From: Gordonia zhenghanii
GTDB lineage: Bacteria; Actinomycetota; Actinomycetes; Mycobacteriales; Mycobacteriaceae
DNA length: 64,000 bases
NCBI RefSeq assembly: GCF_021738965.1
Contig: NZ_JAKKOQ010000014.1
Coordinates: 62,001-126,000 of the forward strand
Reading direction: 5' to 3'
Position 1 is the stretch's first letter; each line of letters opens with the position of its first letter. Below the pieces are notes generated by a model. The model was given only the letters and a program-made list of their open reading frames with translations. It had not been told where the DNA came from and ran no database searches. The position numbers were made by a program, and so were the translations under genes. This document shows, piece after piece, positions 1 to 9,363 of this stretch.

Positions 1-408
1 GATGCACCGGTGCCTGCGCTCTACTTCACTGCGCGTGAGGACATGGGCTGGGAACGTGTCGGCAGCTTGTCGAACATCCACGTGTGGCGGCGCGCGTACA
101 GCGCCGAGCGACCGGCCGGATTCATCGGCAACGACCTCGGGCGGCGCGCCGCCCTCGTCGGCATCGGGTTGACCGTCGTCGCCGCCATCGCGTTGATCGG
201 AGCGATCGCGCTCGGTGTCGTCGCCGGTCTCGCCGACTTCTCGGCGGCAGACGACTTCTGGATTCCTGCCGCGGTACTCGGCGCGATCGCAGTCGTCGCC
301 GGAGTCGTCGCACTGGTCATCGGAGTGTCGCGCCACTCCGCTGCTTCCGCGGAACCGACTACTCACCAGCCGGCGGCCCACACCGAACGCGAACTCATCG
401 GCTCCTGA
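1..408 (+). CDS. Membrane protein, probably 5'-truncated by the window edge
   Basis: The reading frame is open from base 1 to the TGA at 406-408. A GTG at 10 is the first possible start inside the window, but no stop lies upstream, so the real start may be outside. The protein shows two hydrophobic segments, near residues 46-70 and 84-106 counted from the GTG, joined by a short acidic stretch, and a hydrophilic His/Thr-rich tail. I do not recognise a family. It could be a small integral membrane protein or the C-terminal end of a larger one. The next gene runs toward it on the other strand and ends at 434. Confidence 0.5.
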   Translation, partial: DAPVPALYFTAREDMGWERVGSLSNIHVWRRAYSAERPAGFIGNDLGRRAALVGIGLTVVAAIALIGAIALGVVAGLADFSAADDFWIPAAVLGAIAVVAGVVALVIGVSRHSAASAEPTTHQPAAHTERELIGS

Positions 409-433
409 GGGCCAGTCGGACTCGCGGCGGCAC

Positions 434-892
434 TCAGGGCGTGAAGAACCGCGCCGTCTGATCCTGGTCGCCGGTCAGGTACGCGGGGTCGGGGACGTCC
501 CACACCACGCGGAACACGTACTCGACGGCGACCGCGGCAGCATCGACATGTCGGCGATCGAAGCCGAGGACGATGGTGTCGTCGCCGTGGACCTGCCAAC
601 CCTGCGACCGAAGCAGTTCGGTGCGCGCGACCCGGTCGGTTCCGGGTGCCGCGAGCCTGGCCGCCTCGACGACGAGTTCGAGGGTGTCGTCTGCTGTCGC
701 GACGGCTTCGGCGTGCGCCGTCGCGACGTGATCATCGGACACCATGTCGTAAACGGTGAACCGATGGCCGACGCCAAGGTCGGCCAGATAGTCGGCGAGC
801 CTGATTCGGAAGTCCCGCCATCGGGAGTCGAGTTCGGCGTCGTACGCGGACTCGTCGAATCCGTTGACGTCTTCGGTGATCGGATCTGTCAC
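434..892 (-). CDS. Hypothetical acidic protein, 152 aa
   Basis: Soluble acidic protein with a GTG start at 892 and a TGA at 434. It has no signal peptide or membrane segment. The body alternates predicted helices and strands (for example LADYLADLGVGHRFTVYDMV near the start) and resembles the small alpha/beta fold of secretion-chaperone-like (TY-Chap) or YbjN-like actinobacterial proteins, but that comparison is from memory and weak. It converges with the membrane gene on its 3' side and diverges from the ABC importer operon. No function can be assigned. Confidence 0.65.
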   Translation of the reverse strand: MTDPITEDVNGFDESAYDAELDSRWRDFRIRLADYLADLGVGHRFTVYDMVSDDHVATAHAEAVATADDTLELVVEAARLAAPGTDRVARTELLRSQGWQVHGDDTIVLGFDRRHVDAAAVAVEYVFRVVWDVPDPAYLTGDQDQTARFFTP

Positions 893-1169
893 AACACACT
901 CCCGCGTCGGCGAACGTGGCTTGTGCCGTCAACCGTAGTCTCACCCGATCCGCCACGGGCGGAATCAGCGCAGCTTGTCGTGCCTGCAGCCGTTTCACTA
1001 TGCGCAACTGTCGATTTCGCCGCGAACGTGACCCATCTGTGGGTACGGTTTGTTCACCCAAAGAGTCGACACTGCGAAGATGCGAGGCTCCGGGAACATT
1101 ACGAGACTCGGGCGACCTGCCTAGGCGGTCATAGTGCTGCGGCTGGCGTCCAACAGGGAGAACGCGACC
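893..1169. other. Intergenic region upstream of the ABC importer
   Basis: About 277 bp between two divergent genes. It must carry the promoters of both. I see no RNA gene or convincing long palindrome. A weak TGGGT...ACCCA dyad lies at 1040-1060, and a GGGAG ribosome-binding sequence at 1156-1160 precedes the ATG at 1170. Confidence 0.4.
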
Positions 1170-2036
1170 ATGAGAATCAAAAGCGCCGCCTTACTGACCG
1201 CCGCAGTCCTCGCGACGACTGCCGTCGCTGGCTGCACGAAGACCGACTCCGGCGACACCGACACCCTTGCGAGCCTCCGCGACGCCGGTACCGTCACTGT
1301 CGCTTACGCCGATGAGGCTCCGTACTCGTTCGACAAGGACGGCGAGGTAACCGGCGCGACGATCGCGCTGCACCGCGAAGTGTTCAAGCGCCTCGGAGTC
1401 GACGAGGTGAAGGGCGTCAAGACCGACTGGGCCGGGCTGATCCCGGGTCTGAACGCGAAACGCTACGACCTGGTGAGCGCCGGAATGTCGATCACACCGG
1501 AGCGGTGTGATCAGGCCGCGTTCAGCGTCCCCGAGATCAACTACACGACCGCACTCATGGTCAAGCCCGGCAACCCGAAGAATCTGTCGAACATGGAGTC
1601 CATCAAGTCGAGTGGCGCACACATGGCCGCTATCACCGGCGCGATCGAGAACAATTACGCCGACGAGCTGTCGATCCCTGATCCGCTACTCGTGAAGGAT
1701 CAGCAGGCCGGGATCGATGCGGTGACGTCCGGTCGCGCCGACGCCTTCGCCCTCACTGCGGTGTCGTTGAACTACGCGAAGGAGAACAACCCGGGCCTCG
1801 ACGTCGAGGTGACCAAACCGTTCATCGCCGTGATCAACGGGAAGGAACAGAATCCGGCCGGTGCGACGGTCTTCCGGAAGGAAGACACGGAGCTGCGGGA
1901 CGCGTACAACGCCGAAGTGAAGAAGATCCTGTCCGACAAGGCCGAGTACATGCGGATCCTGGGACCGTTCGGGTTCACCGAGGAGAACATCCCCGACCCG
2001 TCACTGACGACCGAGCAACTGTGCGCAGGCGAGTAA
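1170..2036 (+). CDS. ehuB: Ectoine/hydroxyectoine-type ABC transporter substrate-binding lipoprotein
   Basis: Extracytoplasmic solute receptor of an importer for compatible solutes. The 288-residue protein starts at the ATG at 1170, behind GGGAG, and opens with a lipoprotein signal ending in VAGC (Cys22). A GTG at 1134 would add 12 residues in front of the signal and is less likely. The rest is a type-3 extracellular binding domain: AYADEAPYSF strand, the DWAGLIPGLNAKRYDLV region, and an RC pair after MSITPE that recalls EhuB. The order EhuB-C-D-A and the EhuA-like ATPase support the assignment. A polar amino acid ligand remains possible. Confidence 0.8.
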   Translation: MRIKSAALLTAAVLATTAVAGCTKTDSGDTDTLASLRDAGTVTVAYADEAPYSFDKDGEVTGATIALHREVFKRLGVDEVKGVKTDWAGLIPGLNAKRYDLVSAGMSITPERCDQAAFSVPEINYTTALMVKPGNPKNLSNMESIKSSGAHMAAITGAIENNYADELSIPDPLLVKDQQAGIDAVTSGRADAFALTAVSLNYAKENNPGLDVEVTKPFIAVINGKEQNPAGATVFRKEDTELRDAYNAEVKKILSDKAEYMRILGPFGFTEENIPDPSLTTEQLCAGE

Positions 2037-2052
2037 CGGGCTCCTCAGACTG

Positions 2053-2781
2053 GTGAACACCAATATCGACGACCTCGTCGATGCCCTCCCCCGGATCGGG
2101 GAGGGCATCGTCGTCACTCTCGAGCTCACCGCGGGCGGCGGCCTACTCGCCTTCGTCCTCGCGATCGCTCTCGGAACCGTTGTGCGCGTGCGGTTTCTGC
2201 CGGTCCGGTTCGTCGCGCGGGTCTTGATCGAGTTCTTCCGCGGGACGTCGCTCGTGGTGCAGCTGTTCTGGCTGTTCTACGTGCTGCCGCTGCTCGGCTA
2301 TCAACTCGACCCGCTGTTCTGCGGCATCCTCGCACTGGGGCTGAACTACGGCGCCTACGGTGCCGAAGTGGTCCGTGGAGCCCTCAACGCGGTGCCCCAA
2401 AGTCAGGTCGAGGCGACCATCGCGTTGAACTTCACGCCGTGGCAGCGGCTTCGGCTGGTGATCTTTCCGCAAGCGTGGGCGATGATGGTCCCGTCCCTGG
2501 GCAACCTGCTCATTCACCTGCTCAAGGGCACGGCGTTCGCGTCGTTCATCATGTTGCAGGACCTGACGGCACGCATCGTCGAACTGCAGAAGTCGACCGG
2601 AGACACCCTGTTCTCCTTCGGCATCGGCCTGCTGATCTACCTGGTCCTGGCCTACATCGTGACGTTGTTCCTCAACCTCGTCGAAGCGAGAGCCAAACAC
2701 AAGCTGGGTCGTGGACCGTCATTGCGTGAGGTACTGAGCTTCCGTCCCACGACGGACGCCGCCGTGGGAGGTGGCCTGTGA
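2053..2781 (+). CDS. ehuC: Ectoine/hydroxyectoine-type ABC permease, first subunit
   Basis: Inner-membrane permease of the His/Glu/Gln type (HisM/GlnP family), 242 residues, with about five membrane helices. The EAA loop that docks to the ATPase is visible as GALNAVPQSQVEATIALNF, near residues 112-130. The start is a GTG at 2053, 16 bp after the binding-protein gene. Its stop overlaps the next permease by 4 bp (GTGA at 2778-2781), so translation is probably coupled. It pairs with the downstream permease to form a heterodimeric channel. Substrate is inferred from the operon, not from the permease itself. Confidence 0.8.
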   Translation: MNTNIDDLVDALPRIGEGIVVTLELTAGGGLLAFVLAIALGTVVRVRFLPVRFVARVLIEFFRGTSLVVQLFWLFYVLPLLGYQLDPLFCGILALGLNYGAYGAEVVRGALNAVPQSQVEATIALNFTPWQRLRLVIFPQAWAMMVPSLGNLLIHLLKGTAFASFIMLQDLTARIVELQKSTGDTLFSFGIGLLIYLVLAYIVTLFLNLVEARAKHKLGRGPSLREVLSFRPTTDAAVGGGL

Positions 2782-3419
2782 TCGACTGGAGTTGGCAGCG
2801 CGCCGAAGAGTCGATGCCGATCCTGTGGGACGGCTTCAAGATCACCCTGCTGGCGACGGCGATCGGCTTCCTGGTGGCTGCCGCCCTCGGCCTGCTGATC
2901 GCGGTGATCCGCCGCTCGGGTCCACGCTGGCTGTCGATGCCCGTGCACGCGGTGAGCGAGTTCGTACGGTTGACGCCCCTCGTGGTGCAACTGCTGTTCG
3001 TGTACGCGCTGTTCCCGCAGTTCTCGGCGCTGTCGATCGGTGTGACCGTGCTCGGTGTCCACTACTCGAGCTACATGGCCGAGGTGTATCGCGCAGGCAT
3101 CGAGGCGGTGCCCAAAGGCCAGTGGGAAGCGGCGCACGCGTTGTCGTTGCCGCAGTCCCGGACCTGGCGCGCAGTGGTCCTTCCGCAGGTGATGCGAAAC
3201 AGTCTGCCCGCGCTCGGCAACAACGCCGTCGCCATGTTCAAGGACACCCCCTACCTGTTCACCATCAGCGTCGTCGAGTTGGTGACGGCCGCACAGACCT
3301 ACGGCGCGTCGCAGTTCGCCTACCTCGAAGCGTTCACCCTAGCCGGCGCCTTCTTCCTGGTGGCCAGCTACCCGACCTCGGTCCTGATCCGACAACTGGA
3401 GAAACACCTTGCCTACTGA
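2778..3419 (+). CDS. ehuD: Ectoine/hydroxyectoine-type ABC permease, second subunit
   Basis: Second permease subunit, 213 residues, same family as its upstream neighbour. It has about five helices, and the EAA loop is visible as [19 protein letters not shown]. The GTG start at 2778 overlaps the stop of the preceding permease. The 3' end overlaps the ATPase reading frame by 11 bp. Length and helix number fit family members. EhuC and EhuD differ enough to be a true heterodimer rather than a recent duplication. Confidence 0.8.
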   Translation: MIDWSWQRAEESMPILWDGFKITLLATAIGFLVAAALGLLIAVIRRSGPRWLSMPVHAVSEFVRLTPLVVQLLFVYALFPQFSALSIGVTVLGVHYSSYMAEVYRAGIEAVPKGQWEAAHALSLPQSRTWRAVVLPQVMRNSLPALGNNAVAMFKDTPYLFTISVVELVTAAQTYGASQFAYLEAFTLAGAFFLVASYPTSVLIRQLEKHLAY

Positions 3420-4179
3420 TCTGACCAAGCAGACGCCCGCCGGGCCGGGCGAGATGATCCGATTCGACCACGTGGTCAAGAAGTTCGGCGACCACGTGGT
3501 GCTCGACGAACTCGACTTCACCGTCGACCGCGGCGAGAAGGTGACGCTGATCGGCCCCAGCGGATCAGGCAAGACGACGATCCTGCGGCTTCTGATGACC
3601 TTGGAGAAGATGACTGAGGGCGACATCCTGGTGGACGGCGAGTCGCTCAACCAGAAGGAGAAGAAGCTGCGCGAGGTGCGCAAGCGCATCGGCATGGTGT
3701 TTCAGCAGTTCAACCTTTTCCCGAACATGGACGTCCTCGACAACATCACCGAGGCTCCGGTCCACGTCCTCGGACAGAAGCGGAACAAGGCGCGGACACG
3801 GGCGACGGAACTCCTCGAGATGGTCGGCCTCAGCGACAAGGCGCATGCGCATCCCAGCCAATTGTCGGGCGGACAGCAGCAGCGAGTCGCGATCGCTCGA
3901 TGCCTCGCGATGAATCCGGAAGTGATGCTGCTCGACGAAGTCACGTCCGCACTCGACCCCGAACTCGTCGACGACGTGCTGTCGGTGCTGCGCGACATCG
4001 CGAAGAGCACCGACATCACCATGCTGATCGTCACCCACGAGATGCGTTTCGCGCGCGAGGTCTCCGACCGCGTGATGATGTTCGACGCGGGCCGGATCGC
4101 CGAGACGGGGCCGCCAGAGCAGATCTTCGAAGATCCGCACAGCGACCGAACCAGGGCGTTCCTCAAGGCTGTCCTCTAG
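3409..4179 (+). CDS. ehuA: Ectoine/hydroxyectoine-type ABC transporter ATP-binding protein
   Basis: ATPase that powers the importer. Over 256 residues it shows Walker A (GPSGSGKTT), Q-loop (MVFQQFN), signature (LSGGQQQR), Walker B ([12 protein letters not shown]) and the switch His in LIVTHEM. The TTG at 3409 overlaps ehuD by 11 bp; an internal ATG at 3454 would begin at MIRFDHVV and is the alternative start. The N-terminal half, including [15 protein letters not shown], closely recalls EhuA. It is the last gene of the operon, followed by a 640-bp gap. Confidence 0.82.
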   Translation: MPTDLTKQTPAGPGEMIRFDHVVKKFGDHVVLDELDFTVDRGEKVTLIGPSGSGKTTILRLLMTLEKMTEGDILVDGESLNQKEKKLREVRKRIGMVFQQFNLFPNMDVLDNITEAPVHVLGQKRNKARTRATELLEMVGLSDKAHAHPSQLSGGQQQRVAIARCLAMNPEVMLLDEVTSALDPELVDDVLSVLRDIAKSTDITMLIVTHEMRFAREVSDRVMMFDAGRIAETGPPEQIFEDPHSDRTRAFLKAVL

Positions 4180-4331
4180 CTCGGCGAGTCTCCGCACGGT
4201 CAGGCCGCATCCGCGGACCGCCGCGGCGGGCAACACGAACGAGCCGAGAGCCACGCGACTGCACACCATTCGCACCTTCGGGCCACCCGGCCCGAGGCAC
4301 GCTTGCCGCCGCAACACCCTTCACGGCAGTT

Positions 4332-4351
4332 CGGCCCCTCCCCCGGGGCCG
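4332..4351. terminator. GC-rich hairpin downstream of ehuA
   Basis: CGGCCCC at 4332-4338 pairs with GGGGCCG at 4345-4351 around a six-base loop. There is no T-tract, and it lies about 150 bp past the ehuA stop. It may be a U-less actinobacterial terminator or part of a leader structure. Confidence 0.3.
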
Positions 4352-4685
4352 CTTACAGGCGAAGTCGCCATGCGCTGCGGCGCGCTATCGAATTGTCAAA
4401 GAACCGATCAGGACCTCCAGTCCGGGGACCGCGACCTGATGTGACCCACATTACCGAACGTGTGTTCGATTATCAAGAGGCTTTTCGGGCAATTCGCGCA
4501 GATTAGTTGCCGTGCGCCGCCGACCCGTGATGCCGTCCCATGAACGCCACACGTTCGCCAGGAACAGCGAGCAAGCACGACGCAATGCCGACGATTCGGC
4601 GTTCCATCGCACCCCACACTGCGTTTCGCCTGCGTCTCGCGCTTGTTTCTAGTCCGTGTCCAATCCCACATTCCAAGAGTGAAGT

Positions 4686-4750
4686 TTCACGTGATCGTTA
4701 CACGCGGCTAGAGTTACACGCGGAATCGCCCGGCAGCCGACACGTGTTAC
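4686..4750 (+). promoter_or_regulatory. Possible GlnR-type site with three GTTAC elements upstream of gdhA
   Basis: TTCAC (4686-4690) and GTTAC (4697-4701) give the AC-n9-AC spacing described for actinobacterial GlnR half-sites. Two more GTTAC elements lie at 4713-4717 and 4746-4750. The gene downstream encodes glutamate dehydrogenase, a known type of nitrogen-regulated target. The site is inferred from pattern only. Confidence 0.4.
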
Positions 4751-4809
4751 ACGGGTTCGTCGAGGCCGAGGGACGTCGCAATGGCGGGACGTCGCTCAAT
4801 TTCGAGTAG

Positions 4810-6165
<1,356 letters not shown>

Positions 6166-6241
6166 TCTGAGCTCTCCGCACGTGCGGACTCACGTGGCCG
6201 CCGTACCCTCTCAATGGCGCGAGGGACGGCGGCCATCGTCA

Positions 6242-6301
6242 TTTCTGGCCTCGTCGTTTCTGGCTTCATCGTTTCGGGCTTCATCGTTTCGGGGCTCATC
6301 G
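6242..6301. repeat. 15-bp tandem repeat, four units
   Basis: Units start at 6242, 6257, 6272 and 6287 with the consensus TTTCKGGCTTCATCG. The first two carry CTGG and the last two CGGG, so the array has diverged by point changes. Read in one plus-strand frame it gives the peptide repeat SGFIV, but no supported gene covers it. Confidence 0.75.
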
Positions 6302-6486
6302 TTCTCAAGCGCATGCTCTGGACCGACCTATTCTCTGCTTCTGCCACACCCGCCACTTGCGTGTCAGCATCGCCTGCCAGGCCGGAGCCGCCTGGCAACC
6401 GGCTGACCTGCTCGTACCCGGAATTCTTCGCTTTCGATTTGCTGCTTGGTTGCTACCCTGGTGGAATCAGTGCGGGGAGAAGCTCC

Positions 6487-6506
6487 ACCGACGGCGATTC
6501 GTCGGT
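6487..6506 (+). promoter_or_regulatory. Hairpin in the leader of the small membrane-protein operon
   Basis: ACCGACG (6487-6493) and CGTCGGT (6500-6506) form a perfect 7-bp stem with a six-base loop, ending 21 bases before the ATG at 6528. An AGGGGG ribosome-binding sequence follows at 6515-6520. It could tune translation of the gene. I do not recognise a known riboswitch class. Confidence 0.4.
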
Positions 6507-6527
6507 AGACGAACAGGGGGTTCGGTC

Positions 6528-6758
6528 ATGGGAGGAAACGTTCAACACCGACGGCAAGAGTTGGCGTCGGAGGGTTCCGCGACGGCAGTGCAGGAATCAC
6601 CGACGCTGCGCGTCGCGATCCTGCAAGTCAGCGTCGTGATCGCAGTAGCCGTCGCCATCGTGCTCGCAGTGGTCGCCGCTCCCGCACAGGCGGCTACCGG
6701 CGGCCCAGACGGTCAGCTGATGCATGCCGTGCACCCTGGCACGGCACATGAACGATGA
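6528..6758 (+). CDS. Small single-span membrane protein, 76 aa
   Basis: An ATG at 6528 sits seven bases after AGGGGG. The 76-residue product has a hydrophilic N-terminus rich in Gln and Arg, one strongly hydrophobic stretch near residues 33-54 (VSVVIAVAVAIVLAVVAAPA) and an Ala/Gly/His tail. The hydrophobic stretch ends in APAQAA, so a cleaved signal is possible, but the 30-residue hydrophilic lead favours a membrane anchor. The stop overlaps the next tiny gene by 11 bp. I do not recognise the family. Confidence 0.5.
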   Translation: MGGNVQHRRQELASEGSATAVQESPTLRVAILQVSVVIAVAVAIVLAVVAAPAQAATGGPDGQLMHAVHPGTAHER

Positions 6759-6849
6759 CACGGCGAACTGGCTCGGCATCGCGCTCCGTCTGTTCTTCCT
6801 GATCGCGACGGTAGTGGCCTTCACGGCCGCAGTGTTCGCGGGGCAGTGA
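6748..6849 (+). CDS. Micro membrane protein, 33 aa
   Basis: ATG at 6748, TGA at 6847-6849, overlapping the preceding small gene by 11 bp in another frame. The product is MNDDTANWLGIALRLF followed by a hydrophobic run to the end: a short acidic head and one membrane span. Overlap with the upstream gene and a consistent hydrophobic profile suggest a translated pair of membrane microproteins. No family recognised, and chance occurrence is possible at this length. Confidence 0.4.
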   Translation: MNDDTANWLGIALRLFFLIATVVAFTAAVFAGQ

Positions 6850-6990
6850 GGTCTCGGCCGGCGGAGGGATGGGTCTCGACTTCGCTCGACCAGCGGGGAG
6901 GGGCTCGACCGGCGGGGAAGGGCTCGACCGGCGGGGAAGGGGCTCGACTGGCAGGGAGGGCACTCGACCAGCGGGGAGGGGGCTCGACCA
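6850..6990. repeat. Array of CTCGACC-type dispersed repeats
   Basis: One full copy of the 20-base core (GGTCTCGACTTCGCTCGACC, 6872-6891) is followed by five shortened units of the form CTCGACYRGC plus a G/A-rich tail, about 19-22 bp each. The array fills the gap between a plus-strand gene and a minus-strand gene that converge. The minus-strand lipoprotein gene ends at 6998, directly beside it. Confidence 0.8.
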
Positions 6991-6997
6991 GCGACGA

Positions 6998-7735
6998 CTA
7001 CGTCTGGCCGACAGCCTTATGGACAGCCTTGGTGAACACCTCGTCGAAGCCTGCGCGGTCGACCGCACCCGACGGGCTCATCGCGGTCGCCTGAACCGAC
7101 ACTGTGTAACCGTTGACCGCGGCGTAACCGAGGACCATGTGCTGGGTCACCGACCGCGTGCCGACCTCGGACACCGTCGTCATCTCGACGACCAGTGTGT
7201 CGTCGACGCTCGTCTTCGGGCCGTCGACCACCTTCTGGTCGACGGTCCCCTTGACCGACTGGCCTTGGACGTCCATGTCCATCGTCAGATGGGCGCACTC
7301 GCCGCTGACCTGTGCCCGGTACTCGTCGATGGACGCCATCGAGACGCTGACGCCCTCGGCTATCGTCGCCTCCGCGCCCTTCGTGGCGACCACGAGCCCC
7401 AGTTCGTCCGCGTCGACTGACGCCGGGATGGCACTGAGTTGCAGGCAATGCGACGGTGTGACGTCGGCGGACCGTGTGCTCTCCAGGATCATGTCCATCA
7501 TCTTCTGGGTCTGGTCGCGCGGCACTTCTTGCACGGTGTAGCCCGCCGGAAACGCGGAGGCGTCCAGCACGAGTTCGCGAGCCTTCGCCGAATTGGCCGT
7601 CGACGACGTGGTCTGCGAACTGTCGTCACCTGCCGCTACGGGGGACCCGGTGGTGGTCCCACACCCTGCGACCAGACCGATCAGACCCGCAGTCGTCACA
7701 CACGCGCCCAGCATTCGCTTCAACCTGACACTCAC
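6998..7735 (-). CDS. Secreted lipoprotein, 245 aa
   Basis: Lipoprotein signal with the lipobox LVAGC (Cys25), then a Ser/Thr-rich linker and an extracytoplasmic alpha/beta domain. Two cysteines, in the PSHCLQL and SGECAHL regions, are placed as a likely disulfide pair. The fold recalls the mycobacterial PknH-sensor/DUF5642-like lipoproteins, but I cannot confirm this. The GTG start at 7735 gives a standard signal. The next gene encodes a related lipoprotein, so the two probably arose by duplication. Role unknown. Confidence 0.75.
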   Translation of the reverse strand: MSVRLKRMLGACVTTAGLIGLVAGCGTTTGSPVAAGDDSSQTTSSTANSAKARELVLDASAFPAGYTVQEVPRDQTQKMMDMILESTRSADVTPSHCLQLSAIPASVDADELGLVVATKGAEATIAEGVSVSMASIDEYRAQVSGECAHLTMDMDVQGQSVKGTVDQKVVDGPKTSVDDTLVVEMTTVSEVGTRSVTQHMVLGYAAVNGYTVSVQATAMSPSGAVDRAGFDEVFTKAVHKAVGQT

Positions 7736-7824
7736 GACCGACTCCCTCGTCTTCGATTCCGCGTGACGTCGCTACTGTACGGCGGCGGCCGCACCGCCAT
7801 CGGTTGTCCGAATGGTGCGTCTCG

Positions 7825-8496
7825 TCAGCCGGTTTCGGCGACTTTCCGCACTGCGGCGGCGAGTGTCGCGTCGAATGCCGCTCGGTTCGGCGGCGACCCG
7901 TCGGCGTTGACGGCCTGGACCGTGACGAGGTAGCCGTCGACGGGCACGCGGCCGATGACGATCTCGCGACGGCCCTTGTCGGGGACGGTCGACATCTGCC
8001 GGAACACGACCCCGCGGTGTCCGTCGACGGTCGGCGTCGTGACGTCCGCGTGGGTGATGTCGACCGTCGTGCCGCTCGCGGCCCCGGTCGTCACCTCGAC
8101 TCGCACTCGTGCGCACTCGCCGGTGACGGCGGCGACGAGCGTCGCGTCGTCGACGCTCGACACCGCGACCGACTCACTGAGCGTCGACGGCCCGCTCGAT
8201 GCGACGACGCGGCCCGTCTTCGCGACATCGGGGGCGTCGGCGTCCGACTTGCAGGCGGCCGGCGAGACGGTCGCGTCCTTGCGGCTCTCGTCGAACTGCT
8301 CGGAGATCGCGCTCTCGTCGTCCTTTCCGAGCTTGACGACGCTGTACCCACCGGGGAAGTCGCCGTCGGTCAGCGCCGAGTCGAGAGCACGCTGCGTCTG
8401 TGGGTCCACCGACTCCGACTGCCCGCATGCCGCGAGCGTCGCCGCGAGTGCGACGCCGGTGAGGACGGTGGCGGCTGCCCGAGAGGTCTGCGACAT
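7825..8496 (-). CDS. Secreted lipoprotein, paralogue of the downstream gene
   Basis: 223 residues from the ATG at 8496. Lipobox LAAC (Cys24), Ser/Asp-rich linker and the same domain plan as the lipoprotein at 6998-7735: DFPGGYSV here aligns with AFPAGYTV there, a pair of spaced cysteines (SPAACKS, TGECARV), and a conserved ending in DGYLVTVQAVN / NGYTVSVQATA. An upstream in-frame TTG at 8505 would add three residues without improving the signal. Gene order suggests it is expressed with the thioesterase-like gene, which ends at 8507. Function unknown. Confidence 0.75.
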   Translation of the reverse strand: MSQTSRAAATVLTGVALAATLAACGQSESVDPQTQRALDSALTDGDFPGGYSVVKLGKDDESAISEQFDESRKDATVSPAACKSDADAPDVAKTGRVVASSGPSTLSESVAVSSVDDATLVAAVTGECARVRVEVTTGAASGTTVDITHADVTTPTVDGHRGVVFRQMSTVPDKGRREIVIGRVPVDGYLVTVQAVNADGSPPNRAAFDATLAAAVRKVAETG

Positions 8497-8506
8497 GCAG
8501 ATCAAT

Positions 8507-9316
8507 CTACTGTGCGGCGTCCTTGTAATAGACGAGCTGGTGGGTGGTGGCGAGCAGGACGTCGGCGTCTCCCCAGATCTGGCCGTACTGGTCGAAGTGG
8601 CCGTTGCCGAATCGGGTGCCTCGTGCGGTCGCTCGGACCGAGTTCGCGCCCTGTGCGGCGAGTTCGTCGCGGGTCGCGTGGAAGTAGGTGGTCAACGAGA
8701 TCGTTCCTGCGGGCATGTAGGTCCCGTGCCGAAGAAACACCCGGGGGAAGAAGGCGTCGGTCATCGACGTGAGCGCCGGGAAGTCGAGCGGGCGCGGCGG
8801 TTCGTCGCGCAGCCAGAGGGTGGACGTCGAATCGTCGCTCGCGGCCTCGAGACTCCCGGTGACGAACCGCTTGTCGTAGTTGCGGGCCCACGCGATGAAA
8901 TCCGGGAAGTCCGTGGCAGGCACGTCGTCGACAGGCGGCAGTTGCGGCGCGTCGCCCTCGGTGTCGGCCCAGGTCTCGCGTCGGACGCCGAACACCGCGG
9001 TGCCGGTGGCGACGATCTGATCGTTCTGACCGATCGTGAACGTCCAATGCTGATTGGTGCGGTTGGTACGGATCGCCTCGAGGGCGAGTTCCCATTCGCC
9101 TTCGGCGATCGGCGCTGCGAAGTTGATGGTGAGCGCGAGCGGATCGCCGAGGACATCAGGATGATCCGAGACAGCGCGGACGACGGTCGCCGCGGTGATC
9201 CCGCCGAACGGTCCGACCATGTTGTTGTACGCGGGGTGCGTCGTCGCGCGGACGGTGTAGCGGTCTGCGGAGTCGAGCTTCTCGACGGTCGTCGCTTCAT
9301 CGAAGACATGAGTCAT
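8507..9316 (-). CDS. Acyl-CoA thioesterase-like hotdog protein
   Basis: 269 residues with a double-hotdog arrangement: an N-terminal half with YNNMVGPFGGITAATVVRA, typical of acyl-CoA thioesterase-like proteins, and a C-terminal half ending in GDADVLLATTHQLVYYKD, like TesB C-terminal domains. The likely reaction is hydrolysis of an acyl-CoA to free acid and CoA. Starts at an ATG at 9316. It diverges from a TetR gene with only 47 bp between the start codons, which makes that regulator its likely controller. Substrate chain length cannot be read. Confidence 0.75.
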   Translation of the reverse strand: MTHVFDEATTVEKLDSADRYTVRATTHPAYNNMVGPFGGITAATVVRAVSDHPDVLGDPLALTINFAAPIAEGEWELALEAIRTNRTNQHWTFTIGQNDQIVATGTAVFGVRRETWADTEGDAPQLPPVDDVPATDFPDFIAWARNYDKRFVTGSLEAASDDSTSTLWLRDEPPRPLDFPALTSMTDAFFPRVFLRHGTYMPAGTISLTTYFHATRDELAAQGANSVRATARGTRFGNGHFDQYGQIWGDADVLLATTHQLVYYKDAAQ

Positions 9317-9363
9317 ACCGCGAACGATACAGAACGAACAGTCTACTGCGATATGCTGGGTTC

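Larger units (their letters stand above)
6166..6527. other. Intergenic region downstream of gdhA, with tandem repeats and a hairpin leader
   Basis: About 360 bp. A 14-bp palindrome (TCCGCACGTGCGGA, 6175-6188) follows the gdhA stop and may end its transcript. A 15-bp tandem repeat occupies 6242-6301. A hairpin at 6487-6506 precedes a small membrane-protein gene. Open frames over the tandem repeat lack ribosome-binding sites. Confidence 0.45.

Noticed and set aside
6214-6639. Plus-strand open frame beginning with SGFIV repeats
   Set aside because: No ribosome-binding site, abrupt change to Arg/Ser-rich sequence, and it overlaps the better-supported small gene at 6528 in another frame.
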